Shown here one piece after another: positions 34,184 through 43,175 of a stretch of 64,000 nt of DNA (position 1 is its first letter; every line of letters starts with the position of its first letter). The notes under the pieces are model-generated. The model did not search any database and was not told the DNA's origin. It saw only the letters and a program-made list of their open reading frames with translations. The stretch covers positions 1 through 64,000 of the forward strand of contig JBFGCM010000007.1 of the NCBI GenBank assembly GCA_041581135.1, written 5' to 3'. A program made the position numbers and the translations under genes. Source of the stretch: JBFGCM01 sp041581135 (lineage in GTDB: Bacteria > Actinomycetota > Acidimicrobiia > Spongiisociales > UBA5794).

Positions 34184-34660
34184 TCACTGGCGGCGGAACG
34201 ACGCCAACATGATCGCCACGATGCCGATGCTGATCGCGCTGTCGGCGACATTGAACGTCGGCCAGAAGTCGAAGTCGATCCAATCGACGACGGCGCCGTC
34301 CAGAAAGCCGTCGCCCCGCGTGAACCGATCGATGAGATTCCCCACCGCGCCGCCCATGACCAACCCGACGAGCGTCGCATCGAGCCGTGAGGTCACCCCT
34401 GGAACCATCCACACCATGGCCACCACGATGGCCATGCCGATGAGCGCCAGCACGACCCCCGAGTCCTGGAGAATGCTGAAGGCGGCTCCCGTGTTGTGGA
34501 ACAGCGCCAATCGGAGGAACCCGGGTACGAGCACGATGGGACCGTCGCTCAGCGCGGCAACCGCCCAGATCTTCGTCACTTGATCGAGAACGACGATCGC
34601 GGCTGCGACCGGGAAAGCGATCCGTGACGCGTTCAGCGACTGCTTGCGCAGGACACGCAT
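34184..34660 (-). CDS. lspA: Lipoprotein signal peptidase
   Basis: 158 residues, ATG at 34660. Cleaves prolipoprotein signal peptides; the cytochrome c lipoprotein is a likely client. Four membrane helices. The aspartyl catalytic pair lies in GGAVGNLIDRFTRG and DFWPTFNVADSAI, and the N-terminal helix has VLDQVTKIWAV. It overlaps the dksA-like gene by 28 bases, so translation is probably linked. Confidence 0.96.
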   Translation of the reverse strand: MRVLRKQSLNASRIAFPVAAAIVVLDQVTKIWAVAALSDGPIVLVPGFLRLALFHNTGAAFSILQDSGVVLALIGMAIVVAMVWMVPGVTSRLDATLVGLVMGGAVGNLIDRFTRGDGFLDGAVVDWIDFDFWPTFNVADSAISIGIVAIMLASFRRQ

Positions 34661-35004
34661 GTCGTGACGTACGGCAACGCCTCGAGCCTGGCGAGCGGGA
34701 TGGGCTGACCACAGGCCTCGCAGGTACCGTACGTCCCCGCAGTGACCCGATCCTGGGCCCGGCGGACCTTGGCGAGCAGGTCTCGAGTGTTGCCCTCCAG
34801 CGAGAGCTCCTTCTCCATCTCGAAGGCCAGCGAGCCCCCTTCGGAGGAGTCGGGATCGGCACTGTGCTCTGCGGACGTCTCCGACAGCCGTACCTCTTCG
34901 CGTTCCTCTTCGAACTGGGCAATGATGTTCTCGAGGCGCACTTGCTCCTCGTCGAGCTTCCCCGAAAGGCGCTCGATGGTCGATTTCGCCAATTCCCTAG
35001 CCAT
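34633..35004 (-). CDS. DksA/TraR-type zinc finger protein
   Basis: 123 residues. The N-terminal two thirds form a charged coiled coil with SETSAEHSADPDSSEGG in the position of the DksA hairpin tip, and the C terminus has the zinc site CEAC-x17-CVSC. Actinobacterial proteins of this kind are usually linked to lspA. DksA binds RNA polymerase with ppGpp in proteobacteria; whether this does is not shown. Confidence 0.9.
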   Translation of the reverse strand: MARELAKSTIERLSGKLDEEQVRLENIIAQFEEEREEVRLSETSAEHSADPDSSEGGSLAFEMEKELSLEGNTRDLLAKVRRAQDRVTAGTYGTCEACGQPIPLARLEALPYVTTCVSCASSR

Positions 35005-35136
35005 ACCCTCTCCTGCGACTCACCCGCCGCCGCCGAGGGCGGCGCCGTGGTCCGCTCCCTCGTCCCGGCAGAGCGGCGAGCCGGGGAAGGCTAGCACCGG
35101 CGACTCGCAACCCAGACATGCCACCCATGCAGTCGC

Positions 35137-35442
35137 TCAGCCGTTCATGGCAGCAGCGATGCTCCCAACGATCTCCGACCGTCCGGCATTGCGCACCAGA
35201 AAGCGTTTGCGCCGCGAGGTGGCCCCATCCAGGAGTTCCACCGGACGACCCACGATCTCGCCCAGCAACGCGGCGACGGCCCAGTTGGCCCGGCCCTTCT
35301 CGGGTGGAGCCGCGACCCGAACCCGCAATGCGCCGGCGTAGATCCCGGCCAGCTGGGAACGTTTCGCCCGTGGAACGACCCATACGCGAACGATGACCCC
35401 ATCGGTTCCACTGTCGATGGCCGTCGCCACGTCGTGCCGCAC
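35137..35442 (-). CDS. UPF0235/DUF167 protein (YggU)
   Basis: About 101 residues from a GTG at 35442; this start is inferred. An ATG at 35502 would extend into the ileS T-box leader, and the family usually begins close to GVIVRVWVVPRAKRSQLAG. The core is typical: RVRVAAPPEKGRANWAVAALLG, the Lys-Gly-x-Ala-Asn motif, and LLDGATSRRKRFLV. The biochemical role of the family is unknown. Confidence 0.85.
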   Translation of the reverse strand: MRHDVATAIDSGTDGVIVRVWVVPRAKRSQLAGIYAGALRVRVAAPPEKGRANWAVAALLGEIVGRPVELLDGATSRRKRFLVRNAGRSEIVGSIAAAMNG

Positions 35443-35483
35443 TTGCGGATCGTATCGCTCGACGGTCCGGGTAGCATGTGCCC

Positions 35484-35695
35484 ACGGCTGTGACGGGGCC
35501 ATCACCCCTGAGCCGCGGGAAGAACGCTGGAGGCGCCCGTCGCGACTGGTGCGGGCCTCGAGTCACTAGAACCCGCCGGAATCGCCCCTCCGACATCGGG
35601 CCAATGAAGTGGCCGGTGGACAGCACCGGCAAGCCGGGTGGTACCGCGGGCCGTGGCTCGTCCCGGGATCAAGACACGACGATCCCGGAGCAACC
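35484..35695 (+). promoter_or_regulatory. T-box riboswitch controlling ileS translation
   Basis: The T-box core AAGCCGGGTGGTACCGCG lies at 35631-35648; its TGGT (35639-35642) can pair with the ACCA end of uncharged tRNA-Ile. A short hairpin (CGGCT 35485-35489 with AGCCG 35511-35515, inner GGGG/CCCC) carries ATC, an Ile codon, in its loop at 35501-35503, consistent with the ultrashort stem I of actinobacterial ileS leaders. CCGGGATC (35663-35670) and GATCCCGG (35681-35688) form a sequestrator whose 3' arm runs into the GGAG ribosome binding site (35687-35690). Control is therefore probably on translation. The exact 5' end is not determined; TAGCAT at 35472-35477 is a possible -10 element. Confidence 0.9.
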
Positions 35696-38600
35696 ATGGC
35701 CGACAACTCTCCCGCTTCCCGAGGCGACTTCACCCGCGTCGATTCCTCCGTGAACCTCCCCGGGATCGACTCGCGGATCCTCCAGCACTGGGACGCCATC
35801 GGCGCGTTCGAACGGTCCATCGGACAACGGCCTCCCGAGAGCGAGTACACGTTCTACGACGGACCGCCGTTCGCCTCCGGCAGTCCACACTACGGGCACC
35901 TTCTCGCCGGTGTGCTCAAGGACATCGTGCCCCGCTACTGGGCGATGCGCGGTCATCGCATCGAGCGGCGCTTCGGCTGGGACACCCACGGCCTCCCAGT
36001 GGAGATGGAGGTGCAGGCCGAGCTGGGCGTATCGAGCCCCGCTGAAGTCCGCGAGCTCGGCATCGACACGTTCAACGAAGCCTGCCGAGCCAAAGTCGAG
36101 GGCACCACGGAGGATTGGGAGCTCGTCACCAGGCGCCTCGGTCGCTGGGTGGATTTCGAGGACGACTACAAGACCATGGACGTCGATTTCATGGAGTCGG
36201 TGTGGTGGGTCTTCGGTGAGCTCTGGCGCAAGGGCCTCGTCTACCAGGCGTTCAAGGTGCTGCCGTACTCGTGGGGGGCGACGACGCCACTGTCGAACTT
36301 CGAGGCCAACTCGAACTACCAGGATGTCGATGACCCGGCGATCACCATGCGACTCGAGGTGGTCGGGGACCACGGCCCGGCCCAGGAGGGTGACTGGCTC
36401 CTGTTGTGGACCACGACCCCATGGACGTTGCCGGGCAACCTCGCCGTCGCCGTCGGCGAAGATCTCGACTACGCCCGCGCTGTCGTCGACGGCCAGGCCT
36501 ACTGGGTTGCCGCCGCCTTGGTGGAGTCGGTCCTCGGCGACGCCGCCGTGGTGACCGCCACGGCCACCGGGCGGGAGCTCCTCGGGCTGGAGTACCGGCC
36601 CCCGTTCGACTACTTCGGCGAGGAACGCGACCGAGGGGCATTCCGGGTCATCGCCAGCAGCGACGTCAACGTCGAGGAGGGCACGGGCCTGGTGCACATG
36701 GCGCCCGCCTACGGCGAGGCTGACTTCTTCGCCCTCCAAAACGCCGGGCTCGACGTTCTGGTCGACCCCATCGACGATGTCGCCCGATTCACCGACGCCG
36801 TACCCGACGTCGCCGGCATGTACGTCAAGGACGCCGACGCCGTGCTCATCTCGCTGCTCGCCGAATCCGGGATGCTGGTCAAGCGCGAGCAGATCCGTCA
36901 CTCCTACCCGTTCTGCCCGCGTACCGACACGCCGCTGATCTACAAGGCGATCCCCACGTGGTTCGTGCGTGTGGAGTCGCTCCGGGACCGGATGGTGGAG
37001 ATCAACAAGACGATCCGCTGGGTACCTGAGTCGGTCGGCACCAAGCGATTCGGCAACTGGCTCGAAGGGGCCCGCGATTGGGCGATCAGCCGCAACCGCT
37101 ACTGGGGAAGTTGCATCCCGGTGTGGGAGTGCGACGGGTGCAACGAGCAGGTGTGCGTGACCTCCCGCGCCGATCTGCACGCTCGGTCAGGAGTGATGGT
37201 CGACGACCTGCACAAGCACATCGTCGACAAGGTCACGTTCCCATGCACCGAGTGCGAGGGCACGATGACACGGGTGCCGGAGGTGCTGGACTGCTGGTTC
37301 GAGTCCGGGTCCATGCCGTACGCCCAGATTCACTACCCCTTCGAGAACGAAGAGCGGTTCGCCCGTCGGTTCCCGGCCGACTACATCGCCGAGGGCCTCG
37401 ACCAGACCCGCGGGTGGTTCTACACGCTGGTGGTCCTGTCCACTGCGCTGTTCGACGAGGCACCGTTCAAGAACTGCGTCGTGAACGGGATGATCCTCGC
37501 CGAGGACGGCCGCAAGATGTCAAAGCGGCTCAAGAACTACCCGGACCCGATCGGAGTGTTCGACGAGTTCGGCGCTGACGCGTTGCGGGCGTACCTGATC
37601 AACTCACCGCTGGTTCGTGCCGAGCCGCTGCGCTTTTCCGAGCGCGGGGTGAAAGAGGTGGTGCGTACCGTGCTGCTGCCCTTCTGGAACTCGTACAGCT
37701 TCTTCACCACGTATGCCGAAGCCGACGGGCTGAGCCGGGCCGACCTGGCAGGCGCCCCCCACCCCTCCGAGCGACACGAGATGGACCGGTGGGTGCTGTC
37801 GGTGTTGCAGAGCCTCATTCGCGACATCAACCGGGAGATGGAGGAGTACCGGCTGTATGCGGTGATCCCTCCGATGCTCGGATTCATCAGCGACCTGACC
37901 AACTGGTACATCCGGCGCTCGCGCCGGCGGTTCTGGAGTCAACGAGCCGTCGGCGAGGACGTCGACAAGCTGGCAGCGTTCGCCACCCTCTACGAGGTGC
38001 TGACCACGTTCTCTGCGGTGGCGGCCCCCGTGCTCCCGTTCATGACCGACGAGATCTACCTCGGTCTCACCGGGGACGCGAGCGGAAGCGTCCACCTTGT
38101 GGACTACCCACTCGCCGACGAGTCGCTGGTCGACCAGGAGCTGGAGGCGGTGATGGCGCACGTGCGCACCGTGGTGAACCTGGGGCGGGCGCTGCGCAAG
38201 CAACACGAGCTGAAAGTCCGTCAGCCGCTCGCCACGCTCACCGTCGTGAGCCGGGACGACTCCGTGGCCGCCGCAGTGGCCTCACACGCCGATCTGATCG
38301 CCGAAGAGCTCAATGTGAAGTCCGTCGAGACGAGCGCTGACGAGTCCGGACTCGTGATGCTCTCGGCCAAGCCCGACTTCAGCGTGCTCGGTCCCCGCTT
38401 CGGCAAGCGCGTCGGTGAGGTGGCGGCAGCCGTTGCCGCATGGGACACGGCCCGATTGAGTGCGGTGCTGGATGGCGAACCCGGCGCGCTCCCCGACGAC
38501 CTCGGTACGGTGGTCGCCGCCGACCTCGTCATCGAGCGGACTCCGCTGCCCGGAGTGGTGGTCGCCAGCGAAGGCGCCGTCTCGGTGGCGCTCGACACGG

Positions 38601-38869
38601 AGCTGACGTCCGAGCTGACGACCGAGGGTACGGCTCGCGAGCTGATCAGCAGGATTCAGGGGTTGCGACGTGATCTCGGTCTCGACGTGAGCGATCGCAT
38701 CACGTTGGCCTGGTGGAGCGAATCCGACGAGATAGCCGCCGCCATGGCGACACACGGCGACCTCATCGCCTCCGAGGTGCTGGCCCGCGCCATCGAGCGC
38801 TCGGCCCAGCCGGTGGGTTCGGACGCGGACGTCAACGGCCGGCGCGTCACCATCGAAGTGCGTTCCTGA
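35696..38869 (+). CDS. ileS: Isoleucyl-tRNA synthetase
   Basis: 1057 residues from the ATG at 35696. Charges tRNA-Ile. The HIGH-type motif is PHYGH (64-68, in GPPFASGSPHYGHLLAGVL), and KMSKR is at 607-611. The editing domain has TTTPWTLPGNLAVAV, and the WTTTPWTL pattern is intact. C-terminal anticodon-binding and LIxxELNVKSVE segments match the long IleS type. Expression is set by the T-box leader just upstream. Ends 7 bases from the convergent divIVA-like gene. Confidence 0.97.
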   Translation: MADNSPASRGDFTRVDSSVNLPGIDSRILQHWDAIGAFERSIGQRPPESEYTFYDGPPFASGSPHYGHLLAGVLKDIVPRYWAMRGHRIERRFGWDTHGLPVEMEVQAELGVSSPAEVRELGIDTFNEACRAKVEGTTEDWELVTRRLGRWVDFEDDYKTMDVDFMESVWWVFGELWRKGLVYQAFKVLPYSWGATTPLSNFEANSNYQDVDDPAITMRLEVVGDHGPAQEGDWLLLWTTTPWTLPGNLAVAVGEDLDYARAVVDGQAYWVAAALVESVLGDAAVVTATATGRELLGLEYRPPFDYFGEERDRGAFRVIASSDVNVEEGTGLVHMAPAYGEADFFALQNAGLDVLVDPIDDVARFTDAVPDVAGMYVKDADAVLISLLAESGMLVKREQIRHSYPFCPRTDTPLIYKAIPTWFVRVESLRDRMVEINKTIRWVPESVGTKRFGNWLEGARDWAISRNRYWGSCIPVWECDGCNEQVCVTSRADLHARSGVMVDDLHKHIVDKVTFPCTECEGTMTRVPEVLDCWFESGSMPYAQIHYPFENEERFARRFPADYIAEGLDQTRGWFYTLVVLSTALFDEAPFKNCVVNGMILAEDGRKMSKRLKNYPDPIGVFDEFGADALRAYLINSPLVRAEPLRFSERGVKEVVRTVLLPFWNSYSFFTTYAEADGLSRADLAGAPHPSERHEMDRWVLSVLQSLIRDINREMEEYRLYAVIPPMLGFISDLTNWYIRRSRRRFWSQRAVGEDVDKLAAFATLYEVLTTFSAVAAPVLPFMTDEIYLGLTGDASGSVHLVDYPLADESLVDQELEAVMAHVRTVVNLGRALRKQHELKVRQPLATLTVVSRDDSVAAAVASHADLIAEELNVKSVETSADESGLVMLSAKPDFSVLGPRFGKRVGEVAAAVAAWDTARLSAVLDGEPGALPDDLGTVVAADLVIERTPLPGVVVASEGAVSVALDTELTSELTTEGTARELISRIQGLRRDLGLDVSDRITLAWWSESDEIAAAMATHGDLIASEVLARAIERSAQPVGSDADVNGRRVTIEVRS

Positions 38870-38876
38870 CCGCCGG

Positions 38877-41216
38877 CTACTCCGGCAGCTTGCGTCCCAT
38901 CCGGCGCCGGAGGCCCCCGAGGCGCTTCTCGTAGAAACCGAGGTCGCCGCTGCCGACGTCGTCGTCATCGGCAGTCGAGTCGCCGCTGCCCGTAGGCGAG
39001 TAGATGGGCGCTTCGTCGGGCCCGTAGAAGTCACGGTCACCATGGGCAGGTCCCATGTACACATGGTCACCCATGGCGGCCTTGCCGGCCTTGCGGACCT
39101 CGGCGCTCGGTTCGCTGTCGCCGGAGAGGTCCACGACGACGCGCTCGGCGCCGAAGCCACCGGACGCATCGTCGCCGTTGTCGGCCGTGTCCGCTGCCAT
39201 CTCCGCAGGAGTGTCCTCTGCGATCTCTGCGGCCGTGTCCTCTTCCGAGGAAGCCACTGCGGCCTCGTCGTCGCGGTCGGGCGGCCTCACGGCGGAGCGG
39301 AAGGCATCGATGTCCTCCAGGCCACGTGACTCCAGGTCGACCAGATCTGCAATCGCCGTGATCTCGTCACCTGAGCCGGCGATCGTCGACCGGAAACGAG
39401 ATTCGACATCCCGCACCGCCGTGCGCAGCTGGGCCAGACGTCGACTGACCTTCTCCAGCTGGGCGCGCCCAGCGGCGTCCTCGGAGGCGAGCTGGGCCTG
39501 TGCCCGTTCGAGCACGTCGGCCGCCTCGGCATCAGCTTCGGACCGAATCGTCGCCGCAGCGTCGTCGGCTTCCCGCCGCACGGTGGCGGCACGCTGCTCC
39601 GCCTCAGTCACGATCTCAGCGGCGCGCGCCTCTGCGTCAGCGAGTTCGTTGGACGCCTGTGACCGGAGACCGGCAGCGCGAGCCTCGGCGGCCGCAAGCA
39701 CTTCCTCGGCCTTGACCTCGACTTCCGACGTCATGGATTCGGCCTTGGCCTCGGCGTCGCGCACCAGCTGGGCCGCCTCCGCGTCGGCACGCTCGGTGAT
39801 CTCCTTCGCTGCGGTCTCGGCCTCTTCGCGCAGTTCCTTCGCCCGCTCCTCGGCGGCCCCGATGATGGAGGATGCCTGCTCGCTGGCTTCGGCTTCGATG
39901 GAGTTGGCGGCGGCCATCTTGCGCTCGATGACCTCCGACGCCTCGGCCCTGGCGGCGGCGAGCTCACGATTCACCTCGACGCGGAGCGCATCCATCTCGG
40001 CGGCGGCCTCGTCACGGATCTTCTCGGTGTCCTTGCTGGCCGCAGACAGGCGTTTGGACGCCTCGTCCTCATAGATGGCGGCACGCTTGGCCGACTGCTC
40101 GGCTTCCTCCATCAGCAGAGAGCGGCGCTCGTCGATCTCTTGCTCTGCCACCGCCCGGAGCTCCTCGATCTCGGCCAGCGCCGCGGCGCGATCGCGTTCC
40201 GATGCCTCGAAGCGCTCCCGGCCCTCTGCCTTGGCCTCGTCGATGAGCTCCTGCGCCTTGGTTCTGGCGTCGGCGAGCGCAGCCTCGGCCTCACGCTCCA
40301 TGGAGGCGATGCGCGCCGTGGTCTCGGCGGCCGCCTCCTCAGCGTTGCGTTGGGCGTCGGTCAGGAGCTTCTCACCCCTGCTCGCCGCCTCGTCACGGAG
40401 GCGTGCCGCCTCGGCACGAGCCGCGTCCCGGATCTGGGCGGCTTCCTCTTCGGCATCGACCACGGCCTGCTCAGCAGCCTTCCGCTGTGCGGCGACACCG
40501 TCGAGGAGCGACGCCCGCTCGGACTCGACACTCGACAGCCGCTCGGTGCGGAGCTGGGCCGCCTCGACACGAGCCGACGAGACGATCGACTCGGCCTCCT
40601 TCCGAGCCGCTTCCACGGCGTCGGCGGCCTCTTCGAGCTGTGCCTTGACCTCGGCCAGCATGGCCTCGCGCTCCGCCTTGGCGGACTCATCGAGGCCGGC
40701 CGTGTCGGCGACGGCCTGGCGAGCGTTGAGGCGAATCTCGTCGGCTTCGACCAGAGCCTTGCGCCGGATCTCCTCGGCTTCCTCGCGGTGGGAGGCGGCA
40801 TCCTGCTCGGCGGCCGCTCGCATCGAAGCGATGCGCGCCGTCGCCTCGGAATGCACCCGCCTGGCCTCGTCGAGGCGAGCCGCAACCTCCTGTGCGCTGC
40901 GCTCACGCAGCTCTTCGATCTCGTTCGCCGCCTCGCGGCGCAGCGACGCCGCCTCTGCCTCCGCCCGCTCCAAGATCTCTTCCTTGGTACGCACTGCGTC
41001 GACGATGGTCTCCTGGATCGAATCCTCGTTGCGTCGCGCCTCGGCGACCTTCCCCTCGAGTTCGTCGACGAGCCTGCGCAGTGCGTTCAGCTCTTGTTCA
41101 TAGGCGCGAAGAACGCGAACCGACCTGTTCTGAAACTCGCGGACTTCGTCCTGGTCGTAGCCGCGGCGCGCCTCGGTGAAACGCGTCGCATCGGCTTGGT
41201 AAGACGTGAATTCCAT
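38877..41216 (-). CDS. Very long DivIVA-domain coiled-coil protein
   Basis: 779 residues from the ATG at 41216. Residues 1-60 are DivIVA-like (FTEARRGYDQDEVREFQ followed by a heptad-rich helix). From about 45 to 640 the protein is an almost unbroken Ala/Glu/Arg-rich coiled coil, with repeated AEAEAAxLRREA and DAEAxAEE-type units. The last 140 residues are acidic and disordered, ending GFYEKRLGGLRRRMGRKLPE. The ordinary actinobacterial DivIVA/Wag31 at this point is around 260 residues, so the coiled coil is greatly expanded. Polar scaffold or cytoskeletal roles, as for Wag31 or the Scy/FilP proteins, are inferences from family. Neighbours are division genes. Confidence 0.85.
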   Translation of the reverse strand: MEFTSYQADATRFTEARRGYDQDEVREFQNRSVRVLRAYEQELNALRRLVDELEGKVAEARRNEDSIQETIVDAVRTKEEILERAEAEAASLRREAANEIEELRERSAQEVAARLDEARRVHSEATARIASMRAAAEQDAASHREEAEEIRRKALVEADEIRLNARQAVADTAGLDESAKAEREAMLAEVKAQLEEAADAVEAARKEAESIVSSARVEAAQLRTERLSSVESERASLLDGVAAQRKAAEQAVVDAEEEAAQIRDAARAEAARLRDEAASRGEKLLTDAQRNAEEAAAETTARIASMEREAEAALADARTKAQELIDEAKAEGRERFEASERDRAAALAEIEELRAVAEQEIDERRSLLMEEAEQSAKRAAIYEDEASKRLSAASKDTEKIRDEAAAEMDALRVEVNRELAAARAEASEVIERKMAAANSIEAEASEQASSIIGAAEERAKELREEAETAAKEITERADAEAAQLVRDAEAKAESMTSEVEVKAEEVLAAAEARAAGLRSQASNELADAEARAAEIVTEAEQRAATVRREADDAAATIRSEADAEAADVLERAQAQLASEDAAGRAQLEKVSRRLAQLRTAVRDVESRFRSTIAGSGDEITAIADLVDLESRGLEDIDAFRSAVRPPDRDDEAAVASSEEDTAAEIAEDTPAEMAADTADNGDDASGGFGAERVVVDLSGDSEPSAEVRKAGKAAMGDHVYMGPAHGDRDFYGPDEAPIYSPTGSGDSTADDDDVGSGDLGFYEKRLGGLRRRMGRKLPE

Positions 41217-41361
41217 GACGACGCATCGTAGCGGTTCACGACTGACGGTGCTCCCGGGTGCGGTGGCCGCGAGACCGCATCGGGTGACCCGGCGCGACCT
41301 TCGGCGCCGCTGTCCGCCGCAGAGCGACGCGAACGGCTTCTGGCTGCGATTGGAGGTCCGG

Positions 41362-42168
41362 CTACTTCGTGGCGACGAAGACGACGAAACCGTCGGCCGA
41401 CGTCGCCGGTCGCCGCTCGTGCTCACCGTGAACCACGACGTCGCCGAACCCGGCCCGTTCCAACATCAGGAGCATCTCGGGCACGAAGTACAGGCCGATG
41501 TCGAGCGTGTGACGCTCCTCGGCCTCCATGACACCGTCCCGCCAGCGCCGAGCGTGCATCTCCAGCCGCACCCGCTGCGCCAGCGGATCGAGGTCGAGTA
41601 TCCGGCTGGTGAGGGCATACTCCGCCCCATCAGCGGCGCGCCGTCGCCGGTGCGGTAGCTCGGCTACCTCCACCTCGGGCAGCTGGGCCCGCCGCTCGGC
41701 GAGCCAGTACGGCCACTGCCGGGGGTCGGCGTAGGGGACCTCCATGTCGACCAAGAGTGTGCCGCCGGGCTCGAGATGCTCGTGGAAGCGAGCCAGTGCC
41801 ATGGCATCCGATTCCCTGGTGCTCCCGAGCCCGAACGCACCGCACACGTAGATGGTGCGGTACCGGCGCCGCGGCGGTGGCGCATGCAACGGTTGTACGT
41901 ACAGGGCCGGGGTGAGACCCTCGGCCGCCGCCTTGCGGCGGCAGGCCTCGACCATGTCGGCAGACACGTCGGTGCCATCTATGTCGAGCCCGGCCCGCAC
42001 GAACGGAATGAGCAGCCGCCCGGTGCCGCATCCTGCGTCGAGCGCAGGCTGACCACGCTCGACGAACGACCGGAAGTAGGGGATCTCGTGGGGGCGGAAG
42101 TCGTCGTTGAACTCGGCCCACCAGGCGGCGACGAGGCCGTGGTGCCAAGTCTGGGGGGAGTCGGCCAT
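41362..42168 (-). CDS. SAM-dependent class I methyltransferase
   Basis: 268 residues. Motif I is LDAGCGTGRLL (about 43-53), with motif II GLDIDGTDVSADMVEAC and the acidic residue binding the ribose. Later landmarks are FHEHLEPGGTLLVDMEVPY and a C-terminal LLMLERAGFGDV strand, as in small-molecule methyltransferases. The substrate is unknown. It sits between yggT and the divIVA-like gene, a position not usually occupied. A 145-base gap with no clear element separates it from the latter. Confidence 0.88.
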   Translation of the reverse strand: MADSPQTWHHGLVAAWWAEFNDDFRPHEIPYFRSFVERGQPALDAGCGTGRLLIPFVRAGLDIDGTDVSADMVEACRRKAAAEGLTPALYVQPLHAPPPRRRYRTIYVCGAFGLGSTRESDAMALARFHEHLEPGGTLLVDMEVPYADPRQWPYWLAERRAQLPEVEVAELPHRRRRAADGAEYALTSRILDLDPLAQRVRLEMHARRWRDGVMEAEERHTLDIGLYFVPEMLLMLERAGFGDVVVHGEHERRPATSADGFVVFVATK

Positions 42169-42226
42169 CGGGTCCTCGGCTCGGTCTGCCGCCGACCCTA
42201 CCCAAGCGGCTCCTACGGTCGATGCC

Positions 42227-42493
42227 TCAGCGGCAGATCACCGCAGCCAGCAGCTGGATGCCGATGATCAGCACGAGCGGTGAGAGGTCGAGACCGGCGT
42301 TGCCCATGCGAACGGCAGGCAAGACGGAACGGATAGGCCGCAAAACCGGCTCGAAGCCCCTCGCAAGTACGTCGTATGCCTTGCGCACCGGATGCCCCCA
42401 CGGCACTCGGCCCAACGCCACCACCCAGCCCAGCACGATCCACACCAGCAGCGCGATCGAGATGATCGAGAGGATCTGGCAGATGACCGTCAC
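42227..42493 (-). CDS. yggT: YggT-family membrane protein
   Basis: 88 residues, GTG start, 4 bases after sepF. Two hydrophobic segments (about 5-25 and 65-86) flank WGHPVRKAYDVLARGFEPVLRP, the conserved YggT loop. It is found beside sepF and divIVA in most Gram-positive division clusters; its role is not established. Confidence 0.9.
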   Translation of the reverse strand: MTVICQILSIISIALLVWIVLGWVVALGRVPWGHPVRKAYDVLARGFEPVLRPIRSVLPAVRMGNAGLDLSPLVLIIGIQLLAAVICR

Positions 42494-42497
42494 CGAA

Positions 42498-43160
42498 TCA
42501 GCCGAGGTCGCGGGCTTCGTACAGCCCGAGTTCCGAAAGCCGCTGCAGCTCCTCCACCGTCATGGCGACGCCTTGCGGCGATACGAGGATCACGCCCTGT
42601 CCGATCTTGCGCATGCTGCCGTCGAGGGCGTAGGTCAGCCCCGACGAGAAGTCCACCAGGCGACGCACCATCGCCGGCTCCGTGTAGCGGAGATCGAGCA
42701 CGACGGGGATGCCGTCACGTAGATGGTCGGCGAGTTGTTGGGCATCGGAGAACTTGGTGGCGGTGATGACCTTCGACTGGACGTCGGCCGACGGGCCGGC
42801 GGCTCGGGCCTGCGCCGCCGCCCTGCGCCGCGCCGTGGAGCTCTCGCCTTCGTGCATGTCGGTCACGAGCACCCCGGCCTCGGCGTGCACGGGATTGGTC
42901 GACATCCGGCGCCGCTGCTGGGCGGGTGGTTCCACCCGCCGGCCGGGTACGGAGCCGCGGGTGCGTGGAGCCACGGTGGTGCGCTCGTCCTGCGGCGGCT
43001 CGGGCGACCGGTAGGTCTGTGCCGGCGCCGCCTCGGGTTCGACGGTGCGGACCGCGGCCTGTGAGGCGGGCCGGGGTTCCTCGGCTTGCGCGACTGCTTC
43101 TATCTGCTCCTCGTCGACGAGACCGAGGTAGAAGAGCGTCTTCTGCCAGATCGATGCCAT
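42498..43160 (-). CDS. sepF: Cell division protein SepF
   Basis: 220 residues. SepF tethers FtsZ to the membrane where FtsA is absent, as here. The N-terminal amphipathic helix MASIWQKTLFYLGL is the membrane anchor. A disordered Pro/Glu/Arg linker follows, and the C-terminal SepF core (about 130-210) has VITATKFSDAQQLADHLRDG and PVVLDLRYTEPAMVRRLVDF. Directly follows yggS in the cluster. Confidence 0.95.
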   Translation of the reverse strand: MASIWQKTLFYLGLVDEEQIEAVAQAEEPRPASQAAVRTVEPEAAPAQTYRSPEPPQDERTTVAPRTRGSVPGRRVEPPAQQRRRMSTNPVHAEAGVLVTDMHEGESSTARRRAAAQARAAGPSADVQSKVITATKFSDAQQLADHLRDGIPVVLDLRYTEPAMVRRLVDFSSGLTYALDGSMRKIGQGVILVSPQGVAMTVEELQRLSELGLYEARDLG

Positions 43161-43175
43161 GGGACGGATCCTGAG

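Noticed and set aside
39055..41103. Long plus-strand Ser/Ala-rich ORFs
   Set aside because: Antisense of the Ala/Glu-rich coiled coil; high-GC codon structure creates them.
38877..41426. Longer DivIVA ORF start
   Set aside because: The 70 extra codons have no DivIVA similarity; the family-like start is MEFTSYQ at 41216.
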